NCBI RefSeq assembly: GCF_035953295.1
Contig: NZ_CP108370.1
Coordinates: 5,813,001 to 5,877,000, forward strand
Length of the DNA stretch: 64,000 bases
Source: Streptomyces sp. NBC_01335
GTDB taxonomy: Bacteria; Actinomycetota; Actinomycetes; Streptomycetales; Streptomycetaceae
Direction: 5' to 3'
The notes beneath the pieces are model-generated. The model saw only the letters and a list, made by a program, of their open reading frames with translations, was not told the DNA's origin and did no database searches. Below, piece after piece: positions 50,288-59,999 of this stretch (its first letter is position 1; every line of letters begins with the position of its first letter). A program made the translations under genes and the position numbers.

Positions 50288-51877
50288 ATGCCCCCCACGC
50301 TCGCTTCCCTCGTCCAGCACTCGGCCCTCAAGCTCCGCGTCCGCGCGGCGGCGGACCGGCTCGACACCCCGGTGCGCTGGGCCCACGCCAGTGAGCTCGC
50401 CGACCCCGTGCCGTACATGGACGGCGGTGAGCTGCTGCTCGTGACCGCCGCCAACCTCGACGCCGGGAACCAGGAGGAGATGCGCCGCTACGTGCGGCGG
50501 CTGGCCGCCGCCGGGGTCGCCGGACTCGGCTTCGCCGTGGGCGTCGTGCACGAGGCGGTCCCCGCGGCCCTCGTGGAAGCGGCCGAGGAGGCGGGGATGC
50601 CGCTCCTGGAAGTGCCCCGGCCGACCCCGTTCATCGCCATCAGCAAGGCGGTCTCCGCCGCCATCGCGGCCGACCAGTACCGCGCGGTCACCGCTGGGTT
50701 CGACGCCCAGCGGGAACTGACCAGGGCCGCGCTCGCCTCCGAAGGCCCCGCCCCGCTGCTGACCCGGCTCGCCGCGCACGTCGACGGCTGGGCCGCCCTC
50801 TACGACACCACCGGCGCGGTCGTCGCGGTGGCACCCGAGTGGGCCGCCCGCCGGGCCGCCCGGCTCACCCCCGACGCGGCCCGGCTGCGGGAGCGGCCCG
50901 CGCCGTCGAGCGCCGTCGTGGGCTCAGCCGAGGACCGGGTCGAACTCCAGACCCTGGGCACCGGCCGCCGGGCCCGGGGGGTCCTCGCCGTCGGTACGGG
51001 CGCCGCCCTGGGCACCGCCGAGCGGTACGCCGTCAACTCGGCCGTCGCCCTGCTCACCCTGACCACGGCCCGCTCGCGCGCGCTGCACGGCGCCGAACAG
51101 CGCCTGGGCGCCGCGGTGCTGCGGATGCTGCTGTCGGGGGAGTCGGACCACGCGCGGGCCGTCGCGGGGGACCTCTGGGGCGGGCTGTTCGACGCCCCGT
51201 TCCGGCTGCTGATCGCGGAACCGGCGGCTCCGTCGGGTACGACCGGTACGGCAGTGGCGGAGGCCCTCGCCGAGGCCCTGGACACGGCGGCCACCCGGTC
51301 CGGCGAACCGCTCCTCGCGGTTCCCGAGGGCGAGCGCCTCGTGGTGCTGGCCGTGGACGGGGGCGCGGCGGTCGCCGCGTGCACCGCGTACGCGGAGGCG
51401 CAGGACGCCCGGTCGGCGCGCGACACCGGCGCGGAGGGGGCGCAGATCGTGGTGGGGCTCTCCGCCCCCGCCGGGCCGATAACGGTCTCCACCGCGTACA
51501 AGCAGGCCGGACAGGCGCTCTCGGTCGCCCGCCGCCGGGGCAAGGCCCTCGTGGAGCACGAGGAGCTGGCGGCCGGGTCGGTGCTGCCGCTCCTCGCGGA
51601 CGACGCGGTACGCGCCTTTGCGGACGGCATGCTCCGTGCCCTGCGCGAGCACGACGCCAAGGGCCGGGGCGACCTGGTGGCGTCGCTGCGCGCCTGGCTC
51701 TCCCGGCACGGCCAGTGGGACGCCGCCGCCGCCGACCTCGGGGTGCACCGGCACACCCTGCGGTACCGGATGCGGCGGGTGGAGGAGATCCTCGGGCGCT
51801 CGCTCGACGACCCGGACGCCCGGATGGAACTCTGGCTGGCCCTGAAGGCGACGTCCTCGCCGACGGCTGAGGACTGA
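50288..51877 (+). CDS. PucR-family transcriptional regulator
   Basis: 529 residues. The N-terminal PucR domain (MPPTLASLVQHSALKLRVR to about residue 120) is followed by a GGDEF-like middle region and the C-terminal helix-turn-helix, WDAAAADLGVHRHTLRYRMRRVEEILG (about residues 478-505). Family members control purine, amino-acid and GABA degradation. Its position directly upstream of gabD and near gabT suggests it activates these genes in response to GABA or a related metabolite, which is an inference. The ATG at 50288 lacks a good ribosome site, and an in-frame start further upstream is possible. Confidence 0.88.
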   Translation: MPPTLASLVQHSALKLRVRAAADRLDTPVRWAHASELADPVPYMDGGELLLVTAANLDAGNQEEMRRYVRRLAAAGVAGLGFAVGVVHEAVPAALVEAAEEAGMPLLEVPRPTPFIAISKAVSAAIAADQYRAVTAGFDAQRELTRAALASEGPAPLLTRLAAHVDGWAALYDTTGAVVAVAPEWAARRAARLTPDAARLRERPAPSSAVVGSAEDRVELQTLGTGRRARGVLAVGTGAALGTAERYAVNSAVALLTLTTARSRALHGAEQRLGAAVLRMLLSGESDHARAVAGDLWGGLFDAPFRLLIAEPAAPSGTTGTAVAEALAEALDTAATRSGEPLLAVPEGERLVVLAVDGGAAVAACTAYAEAQDARSARDTGAEGAQIVVGLSAPAGPITVSTAYKQAGQALSVARRRGKALVEHEELAAGSVLPLLADDAVRAFADGMLRALREHDAKGRGDLVASLRAWLSRHGQWDAAAADLGVHRHTLRYRMRRVEEILGRSLDDPDARMELWLALKATSSPTAED

Positions 51878-52068
51878 GGGACGCGGCGGACCGGGCCCGG
51901 ACAGGTCCGTCCGCCCGCCTTCGACAATTAGGCGCCCCGCCCGTGCCGCCTGCTCCATCACGGACAAGCCTGGCGGGCCGGGCTCCGCTCTACCGTGGGG
52001 CGGGTGGTGTCCGGCGGCACCGCGACGACGGGCAGCCGCCCCACCATCCCCGCACGTCACGCGACGGG

Positions 52069-52086
52069 CATCACACGCATCACACG
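52069..52086 (+). repeat. Tandem 9-mers upstream of gabD
   Basis: CATCACACG is repeated at 52069-52077 and 52078-52086, 22 bases before the gabD ATG. It may be an operator half-site pair for the adjacent PucR protein, or simple slippage. Confidence 0.55.
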
Positions 52087-52108
52087 ACTTCCGAAGGGCC
52101 GGACCTCC

Positions 52109-53554
52109 ATGACCTCCACCCACGCCTTCTGGCTGGCCGGCCGTCAGGCCACCGGCGAGGACAGCTTCGCCGTCACCAACCCGTGGGACGGCCGGCTCGT
52201 CGGTACCGTCAGCGTGCCGACCGACGCACAGATCGAGGAGGCCGTCGCCGCCGCGCACGCCGTCCGCGAGGAGTTCGCCGCGACACCCGCGCACGTCCGG
52301 GTCGCCGCGCTCGACCACGTCGTACGCCGCCTCATGGAGCGCACCGAGGAGATCGCCCGGCTGATCTCCGCCGAGAACGGCAAGCCGGTCAAGTGGGCCC
52401 GCGGCGAGGTCGGCCGCGCCGTCTCCGTCTTCCGGTTCGCCGCCGAGGAGGCCCGCCGGTACAACGGCGGCGACTCCCAGCGCCTGGACACCGACGCCGG
52501 CGGCACCGGCCGCCTCGGCCTCACCCGCCGCTTCCCGCGCGGCGCGGTCCTCGGCATCGCGCCGTTCAACTTCCCGCTCAACCTGAGCGCCCACAAGGTC
52601 GCCCCGGCGATCGCCGTCGGCGCCCCGATCATCCTCAAGCCCGCCCCGGCCACCCCGATCTCCTCGCTGATCCTCGGCGAGCTGCTGGCCGAGACCGACC
52701 TGCCGGCCGGTTCCTGGTCCGTGCTGACGGTCCCGAACGACCGGATGCCCGCCCTGGTGCAGGACGAGCGGCTGCCGGTGATCTCCTTCACCGGCTCCGG
52801 CCCGGTCGGCTACTCGATCATGGAGTCGGTGCCGCGCAAGCACTGCACCCTGGAGCTCGGCGGCAACGGCGCGGCCGTGGTCCTCGGCGACTACGCCTCC
52901 GAGGAGGACCTGGACTGGGCCGCGAGCCGTATCGCGACCTTCTCCAACTACCAGGGCGGCCAGTCCTGCATCTCGGTGCAGCGGGTCATCGTCGACGCCT
53001 CGCTCCACGACCGTCTCGTCCCGAAGATCGTCGCCGCCACCGAGGCCCTGGTCACCGGTGACCCCTCCGACGACGCCACCGACGTCGGCCCGCTCGTCAG
53101 CGAGGACGCGGCCGAGCGCGTCGAGTCCTGGGTCGACGAGGCCGTCGCCGCGGGCGCCCAGCTCCTCACCGGCGGCAAGCGGGACGGCGCCACCTACGCG
53201 CCGACCGTCCTCGCCGGCGTCCCCGACTCGGCCACCCTCGCCCACGAGGAGGTCTTCGGGCCGGTCATGTCGATCCAGAAGGTGGACGGCGAGGCGGAGG
53301 CGTTCGCCGCCGTCAACGCCTCCAAGTACGGCCTCCAGGCGGGCGTCTTCACCCACGACCTGCAGACCGCCTTCCGCGCCCACCGCGCCCTGGAGGTCGG
53401 CGGCGTGATCATCGGCGACGTCCCCTCGTACCGCGCCGACCAGATGCCGTACGGCGGCGCCAAACAGTCCGGCGTCGGTCGCGAGGGCGTCCGGTTCGCG
53501 ATGGACGACTACACCTACGAGCGCGTCCTGGTCCTGACCGGCCTCGCCCTCTGA
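52109..53554 (+). CDS. gabD: Aldehyde dehydrogenase, probably succinate-semialdehyde dehydrogenase
   Basis: 481 residues. The catalytic cysteine lies in YQGGQSCISVQR and the Glu in CTLELGGNGAA; APFNFPLNLSAHKVAPAIAVG and SFTGSGPVGYSI form the cofactor site. The preceding PucR regulator and the nearby gabT suggest succinate-semialdehyde dehydrogenase. The sequence also resembles the glyceraldehyde 3-phosphate (non-phosphorylating) or lactaldehyde-type group, so the symbol is tentative. The ATG at 52109 is preferred over the upstream GTG at 51995, which lies before the 9-mer repeats. A strong terminator follows. Confidence 0.82.
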   Translation: MTSTHAFWLAGRQATGEDSFAVTNPWDGRLVGTVSVPTDAQIEEAVAAAHAVREEFAATPAHVRVAALDHVVRRLMERTEEIARLISAENGKPVKWARGEVGRAVSVFRFAAEEARRYNGGDSQRLDTDAGGTGRLGLTRRFPRGAVLGIAPFNFPLNLSAHKVAPAIAVGAPIILKPAPATPISSLILGELLAETDLPAGSWSVLTVPNDRMPALVQDERLPVISFTGSGPVGYSIMESVPRKHCTLELGGNGAAVVLGDYASEEDLDWAASRIATFSNYQGGQSCISVQRVIVDASLHDRLVPKIVAATEALVTGDPSDDATDVGPLVSEDAAERVESWVDEAVAAGAQLLTGGKRDGATYAPTVLAGVPDSATLAHEEVFGPVMSIQKVDGEAEAFAAVNASKYGLQAGVFTHDLQTAFRAHRALEVGGVIIGDVPSYRADQMPYGGAKQSGVGREGVRFAMDDYTYERVLVLTGLAL

Positions 53555-53563
53555 CGCGTCACC

Positions 53564-53598
53564 ACGGCCGGAGCCCACGGTGCGGGGGCTCCGGCCGT
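53564..53598 (+). terminator. Terminator after gabD
   Basis: ACGGCCGGAGCCC (53564-53576) pairs perfectly with GGGCTCCGGCCGT (53586-53598), 13 bp around a 9-base loop. Confidence 0.83.
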
Positions 53599-53768
53599 CG
53601 GCGTTCCGGGACCTCTCGTGGTCCCCGGGGACCCGCCGCTGCGGTGGTGGGGGTGGGACGAATCGGGTAGATACGGACGTGTGCCACCGGCCGCAACCCC
53701 GCGGGCGCGGAGCCGGTCACCCGCCGTCAGGCCGTCCCCCGATCCGCCCCGCGGAGAGGTGAGCCCCC

Positions 53769-55772
53769 ATGTCCGCACCGCAGGTCCCGCAGGACCTCCC
53801 CGAACGACCCGACGCGGCCAGAACCTCCGCCGCCTCCCGCTCCCATCCGCCGCAGGCGAGGGTGACCGAGCGCGAGGCGCGCCGGGTCGCCGAGGACGCG
53901 CGCGAGCAGGACTGGCACCGGCCCAGCTTCGCCAAGGAGCTCTTCCTCGGGCGGCTCCGCCTCGACCTGATCCACCCGCACCCGCTGCCCGCGGGCGAGG
54001 ACGTCCGGCGGGGCGAGGAGTTCCTCGCCCGGCTGCGCGCGTTCTGCCTCGCCCACGTCGACGGCGCCCTCATCGAACGCGAGGCGCGCATCCCCGACGA
54101 GGTGATCGCCGGACTGAAGAAGCTCGGTGCGCTCGGCATGAAGATCGACCCGAAGTACGGCGGCCTCGGCCTCACCCAGGTCTACTACAACCGGGCCCTC
54201 GCGCTGGCCGGCTCGGCCAGCCCCGCGATCGGCGCGCTGCTCTCCGCCCACCAGTCGATCGGCGTACCGCAGCCGCTGAAGATGTTCGGCACCCAGGAGC
54301 AGAAGGACACCTTCCTGCCCCGGCTCGCCAGTACCGACATCTCGGCGTTCCTGCTCACCGAACCCGACGTCGGCTCCGACCCCGCCCGGCTCGCCACCAC
54401 CGCCGTGCCGGACGGCGACGACTACGTTCTCGACGGTGTGAAGCTCTGGACCACCAACGGCGTCGTCGCCGACCTGCTGGTCGTCATGGCCCGGGTGCCC
54501 GAGGGTCCGGACCACGCGGGCGGCATCACGGCGTTCGTGGTGGAGGCCGACTCACCCGGCATCACCGTGGAGCACCGCAACGCCTTCATGGGGCTGCGCG
54601 GGATCGAGAACGGCGTCACCCGCTTCCACGGGGTGCGGGTGCCCGCCGCCCACCGCATCGGCCCCGAGGGCGCCGGGCTCAAGATCGCGCTGACCACGCT
54701 CAACACCGGCAGGCTCTCGCTGCCGGCCATGTGCGTCGGGGTCGGCAAGTGGTCCCTGAAGATCGCCCGCGAATGGTCGGCCGTCCGCGAGCAGTGGGGC
54801 AGGCCCGTCGCCCGGCACGAGGCGGTCGGCGCGAAGATCTCCTTCGTCGCCGCCACCACCTTCGCGCTGGAGGCCGTGGTCGACCTCGCCTCCCAGATGG
54901 CCGACGAGGACCGCAACGACATCCGGATCGAGGCCGCGCTCGCCAAGCTGTACGGCTCCGAGATGGGCTGGCGGATCGCCGACGAACTGGTGCAGATCCG
55001 CGGCGGACGCGGGTTCGAGACCGCCGACTCCCTCGCCGCCCGCGGCGAACGGGCCGTCCCCGCCGAGCAGATGCTCCGCGACATGCGGATCAACCGGATC
55101 TTCGAGGGATCGACCGAGATCATGCATCTGCTGATCGCCCGTGAGGCGGTCGACGCCCACCTCACGGTGGCCGGCGACCTCATCGACCCGGAGAAGCCGC
55201 TCGCCGACAAGGCCAGGGCGGGCGCGGCGGCGGCCGGGTTCTACGCACGCTGGCTGCCGAAACTGGTCGCCGGACCCGGCCAGCTGCCCAGCTCGTACGC
55301 GGAGTTCCGGCCCGCCGGGCACCCCGACCTCTCCCACCACCTGCGGTACGCCGAACGCGCCGCCCGCCGGCTGGCCCGCTCCACCTTCTACGCGATGTCG
55401 CGCTGGCAGGGCCGGATGGAGACCAAACAGGGGTTCCTGGGCCGGACCGTCGACATCGGCGCCGAACTCTTCGCGATGAGCGCCGCCTGCGTCCGCGCCG
55501 AACTCCTGCGTGGCCAGGGCGAGCACGGCCGCGAGGCCTACCAGCTCGCCGACGCCTTCTGCCGGCAGGCCCGGCTCAGGACCGAGGAACTCTTCGGGCG
55601 CCTCTGGGCCAACACCGACGACCTGGACCGGCGGGTGGTCGACCGGGTCCTCGCGGGCGCGTACACCTGGCTGGAAGAGGGGGTCATCGACCCCAGCGGC
55701 GACGGTCCCTGGATCGCGGACGCCACCCCCGGCCCGGCCCGGGGCGAGAACGCCCGCCGCCCCTACCACTGA
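53769..55772 (+). CDS. Long-form acyl-CoA dehydrogenase
   Basis: 667 residues, long like the VLCAD/ACAD9 group and unlike the 380-400 residue common forms. The FAD domain has FLLTEPDVGSDPARLATTA and the catalytic-region helix RIFEGSTEIMHLLIAREAV. The extra C-terminal 180 residues form a second helical domain (YAERAARRLARSTFYAMSRWQ). It carries out the first dehydrogenation of fatty-acid beta-oxidation; substrate length is not predictable. GGAGAGGTGAG precedes the ATG. The gene has no obvious operon partner; the next gene is an EPSP synthase on the same strand, 134 bases on. Confidence 0.93.
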   Translation: MSAPQVPQDLPERPDAARTSAASRSHPPQARVTEREARRVAEDAREQDWHRPSFAKELFLGRLRLDLIHPHPLPAGEDVRRGEEFLARLRAFCLAHVDGALIEREARIPDEVIAGLKKLGALGMKIDPKYGGLGLTQVYYNRALALAGSASPAIGALLSAHQSIGVPQPLKMFGTQEQKDTFLPRLASTDISAFLLTEPDVGSDPARLATTAVPDGDDYVLDGVKLWTTNGVVADLLVVMARVPEGPDHAGGITAFVVEADSPGITVEHRNAFMGLRGIENGVTRFHGVRVPAAHRIGPEGAGLKIALTTLNTGRLSLPAMCVGVGKWSLKIAREWSAVREQWGRPVARHEAVGAKISFVAATTFALEAVVDLASQMADEDRNDIRIEAALAKLYGSEMGWRIADELVQIRGGRGFETADSLAARGERAVPAEQMLRDMRINRIFEGSTEIMHLLIAREAVDAHLTVAGDLIDPEKPLADKARAGAAAAGFYARWLPKLVAGPGQLPSSYAEFRPAGHPDLSHHLRYAERAARRLARSTFYAMSRWQGRMETKQGFLGRTVDIGAELFAMSAACVRAELLRGQGEHGREAYQLADAFCRQARLRTEELFGRLWANTDDLDRRVVDRVLAGAYTWLEEGVIDPSGDGPWIADATPGPARGENARRPYH

Positions 55773-55785
55773 TCCGGGGCCCGCC

Positions 55786-55836
55786 GAGCCCGGAGGCCCG
55801 TTGACCCCGGAGGCCCGCTGAGCCCGTGGGCCACCG
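55786..55836 (+). repeat. Three 17-bp imperfect tandem repeats
   Basis: GAGCCCGGAGGCCCGTT, GACCCCGGAGGCCCGCT and GAGCCCGTGGGCCACCG run head to tail from 55786 to 55836, 14 bases after the acyl-CoA dehydrogenase stop. Confidence 0.8.
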
Positions 55837-55905
55837 GACCCGGGGCGCGTCCACCGGCTGGACGCGCCCCGCCCCCCGCGCGCGGACACGGCAAAATGAC
55901 CCGCC

Positions 55906-57153
55906 GTGACCGTCATCCAGATTCCCGGCTCCAAGTCCGTCACCGCCCGCGCCCTGTTCCTCGCCGCGGCCGCGAACGGCACCACCACCCTCCTCCACCC
56001 GCTCCGTTCGGACGACACCGAGGGGTTCACCGAGGGCCTCACCCGCCTCGGCTACGCGGTCACGAAGGAGCCGGACCGCTGGCACATCGAGGGCCGCCCG
56101 TCCGGCCCCGGCGTCACCGACGCCGAGGTCTTCTGCCGCGACGGCGCGACCACGGCCCGCTTCCTGCCCACCCTCGTGTCCGCCGCGCCCTCGGGTACGT
56201 ACCGCTTCGACGCCTCCGCGCAGATGCGGCGCCGCCCGCTCGCCCCGCTCAGCCGGGCGCTGCGCACCCTCGGCGTCGACCTGCGCCACGACGAGGCGGA
56301 CGGCCACCACCCGCTGCGGGTGCACGCCGCCGGCATCGAGGGCGGCCGGATCACCCTGGACGCGGGGGAGTCCTCGCAGTACCTCACCGCCCTGCTGATG
56401 CTCGGCCCGCTGACGGCCGGCGGCCTGACGATCGACGTCACCGAGCTGGTCTCGGCGCCGTACATCGAGATCACGCTCGCGATGATGCGGGACTTCGGGG
56501 CCGACGTCGCCCGCGAGGGGAACACCTTCACCGTGCCGGCCGGCGGCTACCGCGCCACCACGTACGCCGTCGAGCCGGACGCCTCCACCGCCAGCTACTT
56601 CTTCGCCGCCGCGGCCCTCACCGGCGGCGAGGTCACCGTCCCCGGCCTCGGCACCGGCGCCCTCCAGGGCGACCTGCGCTTCGTCGACGTGCTGCGGCGG
56701 ATGGGCGCCGACGTGACGATCGCCGAGGACGCCACCACGGTCCGCTCCGACGGCAGCCTGCGCGGCATCACCGTCAACATGCGGGACATCTCCGACACCA
56801 TGCCCACCCTCGCCGCCCTCGCCCCCTACGCCGACGGGCCGGTCCGGATCGAGGACGTGGCCAACACCCGGGTCAAGGAGTGCGACCGGCTGGAGGCGTG
56901 CGCCGAGAACCTCCGCGCCATGGGCGTCACCGTGCACACCGGACCCGACTGGATCGAGATCCACCCCGGGACCCCGCGCCCCGTCGAGATCACCACCCAC
57001 GGCGACCACCGCATCGTCATGTCCTTCGCCGTCGCCGCACTGCGCAACCCCGGCACCACGTACGACGACCCGGGCTGCGTGCGCAAGACCTTCCCGGACT
57101 TCCACCAGGTGTTCGCGGAGTTCGCCAAGGGGCTGCCGGTCCCGCGGAAGTAG
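55906..57153 (+). CDS. aroA: EPSP synthase, divergent subfamily
   Basis: 415 residues. Substrate contacts are recognisable: GSKSVTARALFLAAAANG (Lys, Ser and Arg of the PEP/S3P site, but Asn replaced by Ala), QMRRRPLAPLSRAL, DISDTMPTLAALAPYA (catalytic Asp), VKECDRLEACAENL (catalytic Glu, Cys replacing Thr), HGDHRIVMSFAVAAL and CVRKTFPDFHQVF. The usual GNAGT loop reads CRDGATTARFLPT. The reaction is transfer of enolpyruvate to shikimate 3-phosphate. The changed loop fits the second, non-housekeeping AroA type of Streptomyces that I recall. Another aroA probably lies elsewhere. The GTG at 55906 lacks a ribosome site and may be leaderless. Confidence 0.88.
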   Translation: MTVIQIPGSKSVTARALFLAAAANGTTTLLHPLRSDDTEGFTEGLTRLGYAVTKEPDRWHIEGRPSGPGVTDAEVFCRDGATTARFLPTLVSAAPSGTYRFDASAQMRRRPLAPLSRALRTLGVDLRHDEADGHHPLRVHAAGIEGGRITLDAGESSQYLTALLMLGPLTAGGLTIDVTELVSAPYIEITLAMMRDFGADVAREGNTFTVPAGGYRATTYAVEPDASTASYFFAAAALTGGEVTVPGLGTGALQGDLRFVDVLRRMGADVTIAEDATTVRSDGSLRGITVNMRDISDTMPTLAALAPYADGPVRIEDVANTRVKECDRLEACAENLRAMGVTVHTGPDWIEIHPGTPRPVEITTHGDHRIVMSFAVAALRNPGTTYDDPGCVRKTFPDFHQVFAEFAKGLPVPRK

Positions 57154-57251
57154 CGCGGGAGGGCCGTCGGGAGGCCGGGGGCCGGGATCCGGAAAAGCGC
57201 GACCGGGACGCCCTGTCCTCGCGCACAGCGGGAGCGGCAACAATGGGGGGC

Positions 57252-58505
57252 ATGACCGACAGCCCTGCCCCCCTCGCCGATCCGCATCTCGTCCACGACG
57301 CGACGGAAGGCCGCCGGGACCTCGTGGTCCTCGGCTCCACCGGGTCCATCGGAACCCAGGCCATCGACCTGGTGCTGCGCAACCCCGACCGCTTCCGGGT
57401 CACCGCGCTCTCGGCGGCGGGCGGGCGGGTCGCCCTGCTCGCCGCCCAGGCACGCCGGCTCGGGGTGGACACGGTCGCCGTCGCCGCCGAGGACGCCGTA
57501 CCCGCCCTGCGCGAGGCGCTGCGCGCGGAGTACGGCACGGGGGAGCCGCTCCCCGAGATCCTGGCCGGCCCCGACGCCGCCGCCACCCTCGCCGCGAGCC
57601 CGTGCCACACCGTGCTCAACGGCATCACCGGCTCCATCGGCCTCGCGCCCACGCTGGCCGCGCTGCAGGCGGGCCGCACCCTCGCCCTGGCCAACAAGGA
57701 GTCGCTCATCGTCGGCGGCCCCCTGGTCAAGGCGCTGGCCGCGCCCGGCCAGATCATCCCGGTCGACTCCGAGCACGCCGCGCTCTTCCAGGCGATCGCC
57801 GCCGGCACCCGCGCCGACGTGGCGAAGCTCGTCGTCACCGCGTCCGGCGGCCCGTTCCGGGGACGTAGCCGGAGCGAACTGGACCACGTCACCAGGGAGC
57901 AGGCGCTCGCCCACCCCACCTGGGCGATGGGCCCGGTCATCACGATCAACTCCGCGACCCTCGTCAACAAGGGGCTGGAGGTCATCGAGGCGCATCTCCT
58001 CTACGACATCCCGTTCGAGCGCATCGAGGTCGTCGTCCACCCGCAGTCGTACGTGCACTCCATGGTCGAGTTCACCGACGGCTCCACGCTCGCCCAGGCC
58101 ACCCCGCCCGACATGCGGGGGCCCATCGCCGTCGGGCTCGGCTGGCCGCGGCGTGTCCCGGACGCCGCCCCGGCCTTCGACTGGACCAAGGCTTCCACCT
58201 GGGAGTTCTTCCCGCTGGACACCGAGGCGTTCCCCTCCGTCGGCCTCGCCCGGCACGTGGGTGCCCTGGGCGGGACCGCGCCGGCCGTCTTCAACGCCGC
58301 CAACGAGGAGTGCGTCGACGCGTTCCTGTCCGGCGCGCTCCCCTTCAACGGCATCATGGACACCGTCACCGCGGTGGTGGCCGAGCACGGCACCCCCGCC
58401 CCGGGAACTTCACTGACGGTCGCGGACGTCCTGGAAGCGGAGACCTGGGCGCGCGCCCGGGCCCGTGAACTCTCGGCGAAGTCGACGGCGGAGGCGCACG
58501 CATGA
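57252..58505 (+). CDS. dxr: 1-deoxy-D-xylulose 5-phosphate reductoisomerase
   Basis: 417 residues. NADPH site [16 protein letters not shown], the metal and substrate site [13 protein letters not shown] with [27 protein letters not shown].. and the C-terminal [11 protein letters not shown] are all present. It makes 2-C-methylerythritol 4-phosphate, the first committed step of the MEP isoprenoid route, and ispG from the same pathway lies 1.5 kb downstream. The ATG at 57252 is chosen; another ATG at 57243 is part of the possible -10 (AACAAT), so the transcript may be leaderless. It overlaps the site-2 protease gene by 4 bases. Confidence 0.96.
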   Translation: MTDSPAPLADPHLVHDATEGRRDLVVLGSTGSIGTQAIDLVLRNPDRFRVTALSAAGGRVALLAAQARRLGVDTVAVAAEDAVPALREALRAEYGTGEPLPEILAGPDAAATLAASPCHTVLNGITGSIGLAPTLAALQAGRTLALANKESLIVGGPLVKALAAPGQIIPVDSEHAALFQAIAAGTRADVAKLVVTASGGPFRGRSRSELDHVTREQALAHPTWAMGPVITINSATLVNKGLEVIEAHLLYDIPFERIEVVVHPQSYVHSMVEFTDGSTLAQATPPDMRGPIAVGLGWPRRVPDAAPAFDWTKASTWEFFPLDTEAFPSVGLARHVGALGGTAPAVFNAANEECVDAFLSGALPFNGIMDTVTAVVAEHGTPAPGTSLTVADVLEAETWARARARELSAKSTAEAHA

Positions 58506-59812
58506 GTCTGAGCACGATCCTGCTGACGGTCCTGGGGATCGCCGTCTTCGTCGTGGGGCTGCTGTTCTCGATCGCCTGGCACGAGCTCGGCCACCTCTCC
58601 ACGGCCAAGCTCTTCGGCATCCGGGTCCCGCAGTACATGGTCGGTTTCGGCCCCACCATCTGGTCGCGCAAGAAGGGCGACACGGAGTACGGCTTCAAGG
58701 CCATCCCGGCCGGCGGCTACATCCGGATGATCGGCATGTTCCCGCCCGGGCCGGACGGCAGGATCGAGGCGCGCTCCACCTCGCCCTGGCGCAGCATGAT
58801 CGAGGACGCCAGATCCGCGGCCTTCGAGGAGCTCGAACCCGGAGACGAGAGCCGCCTCTTCTACACGCGCAAGCCGTGGAAGCGCGTGATCGTGATGTTC
58901 GCCGGCCCGTTCATGAACCTGGTCCTGGCCGTCGCGATCTTCCTCGGCGTCGCCATGACCTTCGGCTTCCAGACCAACACCACCGAGGTGGCGGGGGTTC
59001 AGAAGTGCGTCATCGAGCAGAGCGAGAAGCGCGAGAAGTGCGCACCCGGCGACCCGGTCTCCCCGGCGCTCGCCGCCGGGCTGCACGAGGGCGACAAGAT
59101 CGTCGCCTTCGACGGCGCGAGGGTCGACGACTGGGACAAGCTCTCCGACCTCATCCGGCAGACCGTCGGCCCCGCCGACATCACCGTCCGGCGGGGCGGC
59201 CAAGAGGTCACCCTCCACGCCGTCCTGGCGAAGAACACCGTGGTGAAGAAGGACGACAAGGGCGAGGCCGTCGCGGGCAAGTGGGAGGAGGCGGGGTACC
59301 TCGGCTTCGCCGCCCGCAGCGAGATCGTGCCGCTCTCCTTCGGCGACTCCGTCGTGCGGATGGGCGACATGATCGAGAACGGCGTCGACTCGATCATCGC
59401 CCTGCCCTCCAAGATCCCCGGGCTGTGGAACGCCGCCTTCGACGGCGGCGAGCGCGCCGACGACTCCCCGGTGGGCGTGGTCGGAGCCGCACGGATCGGC
59501 GGCGAGGTGATGACCCTCGACGTCCCCGCGCAGAACCAGATCGCGATGATGCTGTTCCTGCTGGCCGGCTTCAACCTCTCGCTCTTCCTCTTCAACATGC
59601 TGCCGCTGCTGCCCCTGGACGGCGGACACATCGCCGGGGCCCTCTGGGAGGCGCTGCGCCGCAATGTCGCCAAGGTCTTCAAGCGGCCCGACCCCGGCCC
59701 GTTCGACGTGGCGAAGCTCATGCCGGTCGCCTACGTGGTGGCCGGAGTCTTCATCTGCTTCACGCTCCTGGTGCTCGTCGCCGACATCGTGAACCCGGTC
59801 AAGATCACCTGA
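58502..59812 (+). CDS. Site-2 (M50, RseP/Rip1-like) membrane metalloprotease
   Basis: 436 residues. HELGH zinc motif in [20 protein letters not shown] on the first helix, a PDZ domain in the middle (about residues 185-265, [20 protein letters not shown]), and the second active-site motif [19 protein letters not shown] near the C-terminus. Four membrane helices. Such proteases release anti-sigma factors after a first cut; Rip1 of mycobacteria is the closest named relative. The start overlaps dxr (ATGA), so the two are co-translated. A 12-bp hairpin follows 28 bases after the stop. Confidence 0.94.
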   Translation: MSLSTILLTVLGIAVFVVGLLFSIAWHELGHLSTAKLFGIRVPQYMVGFGPTIWSRKKGDTEYGFKAIPAGGYIRMIGMFPPGPDGRIEARSTSPWRSMIEDARSAAFEELEPGDESRLFYTRKPWKRVIVMFAGPFMNLVLAVAIFLGVAMTFGFQTNTTEVAGVQKCVIEQSEKREKCAPGDPVSPALAAGLHEGDKIVAFDGARVDDWDKLSDLIRQTVGPADITVRRGGQEVTLHAVLAKNTVVKKDDKGEAVAGKWEEAGYLGFAARSEIVPLSFGDSVVRMGDMIENGVDSIIALPSKIPGLWNAAFDGGERADDSPVGVVGAARIGGEVMTLDVPAQNQIAMMLFLLAGFNLSLFLFNMLPLLPLDGGHIAGALWEALRRNVAKVFKRPDPGPFDVAKLMPVAYVVAGVFICFTLLVLVADIVNPVKIT

Positions 59813-59839
59813 CCGCCGGTCCCACCCGCACCAGGAGTG

Positions 59840-59870
59840 GCGGCCGGGCGCACGCGTGGCGCCCGGCCGC
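59840..59870 (+). terminator. Terminator after the site-2 protease
   Basis: GCGGCCGGGCGC (59840-59851) pairs perfectly with GCGCCCGGCCGC (59859-59870), 12 bp with a 7-base loop. Confidence 0.82.
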
Positions 59871-59999
59871 ACCGCCGGCAGGCGCCCGTTGGTGTTTTGA
59901 CCCGGGGGATGCGCTCGCCCGACCTCCGGTGCCGTAACCTCGAAAGCTGTAGCCCGCCGATTTCCGGGCCTCGATCCACACCTTGGGGATGCTCAGCGC

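Noticed and set aside
50924..53578. 884-codon minus-strand open frame
   Set aside because: Antisense to pucR and gabD, without ribosome site, and low-complexity Gly/Asp/Val-rich composition.
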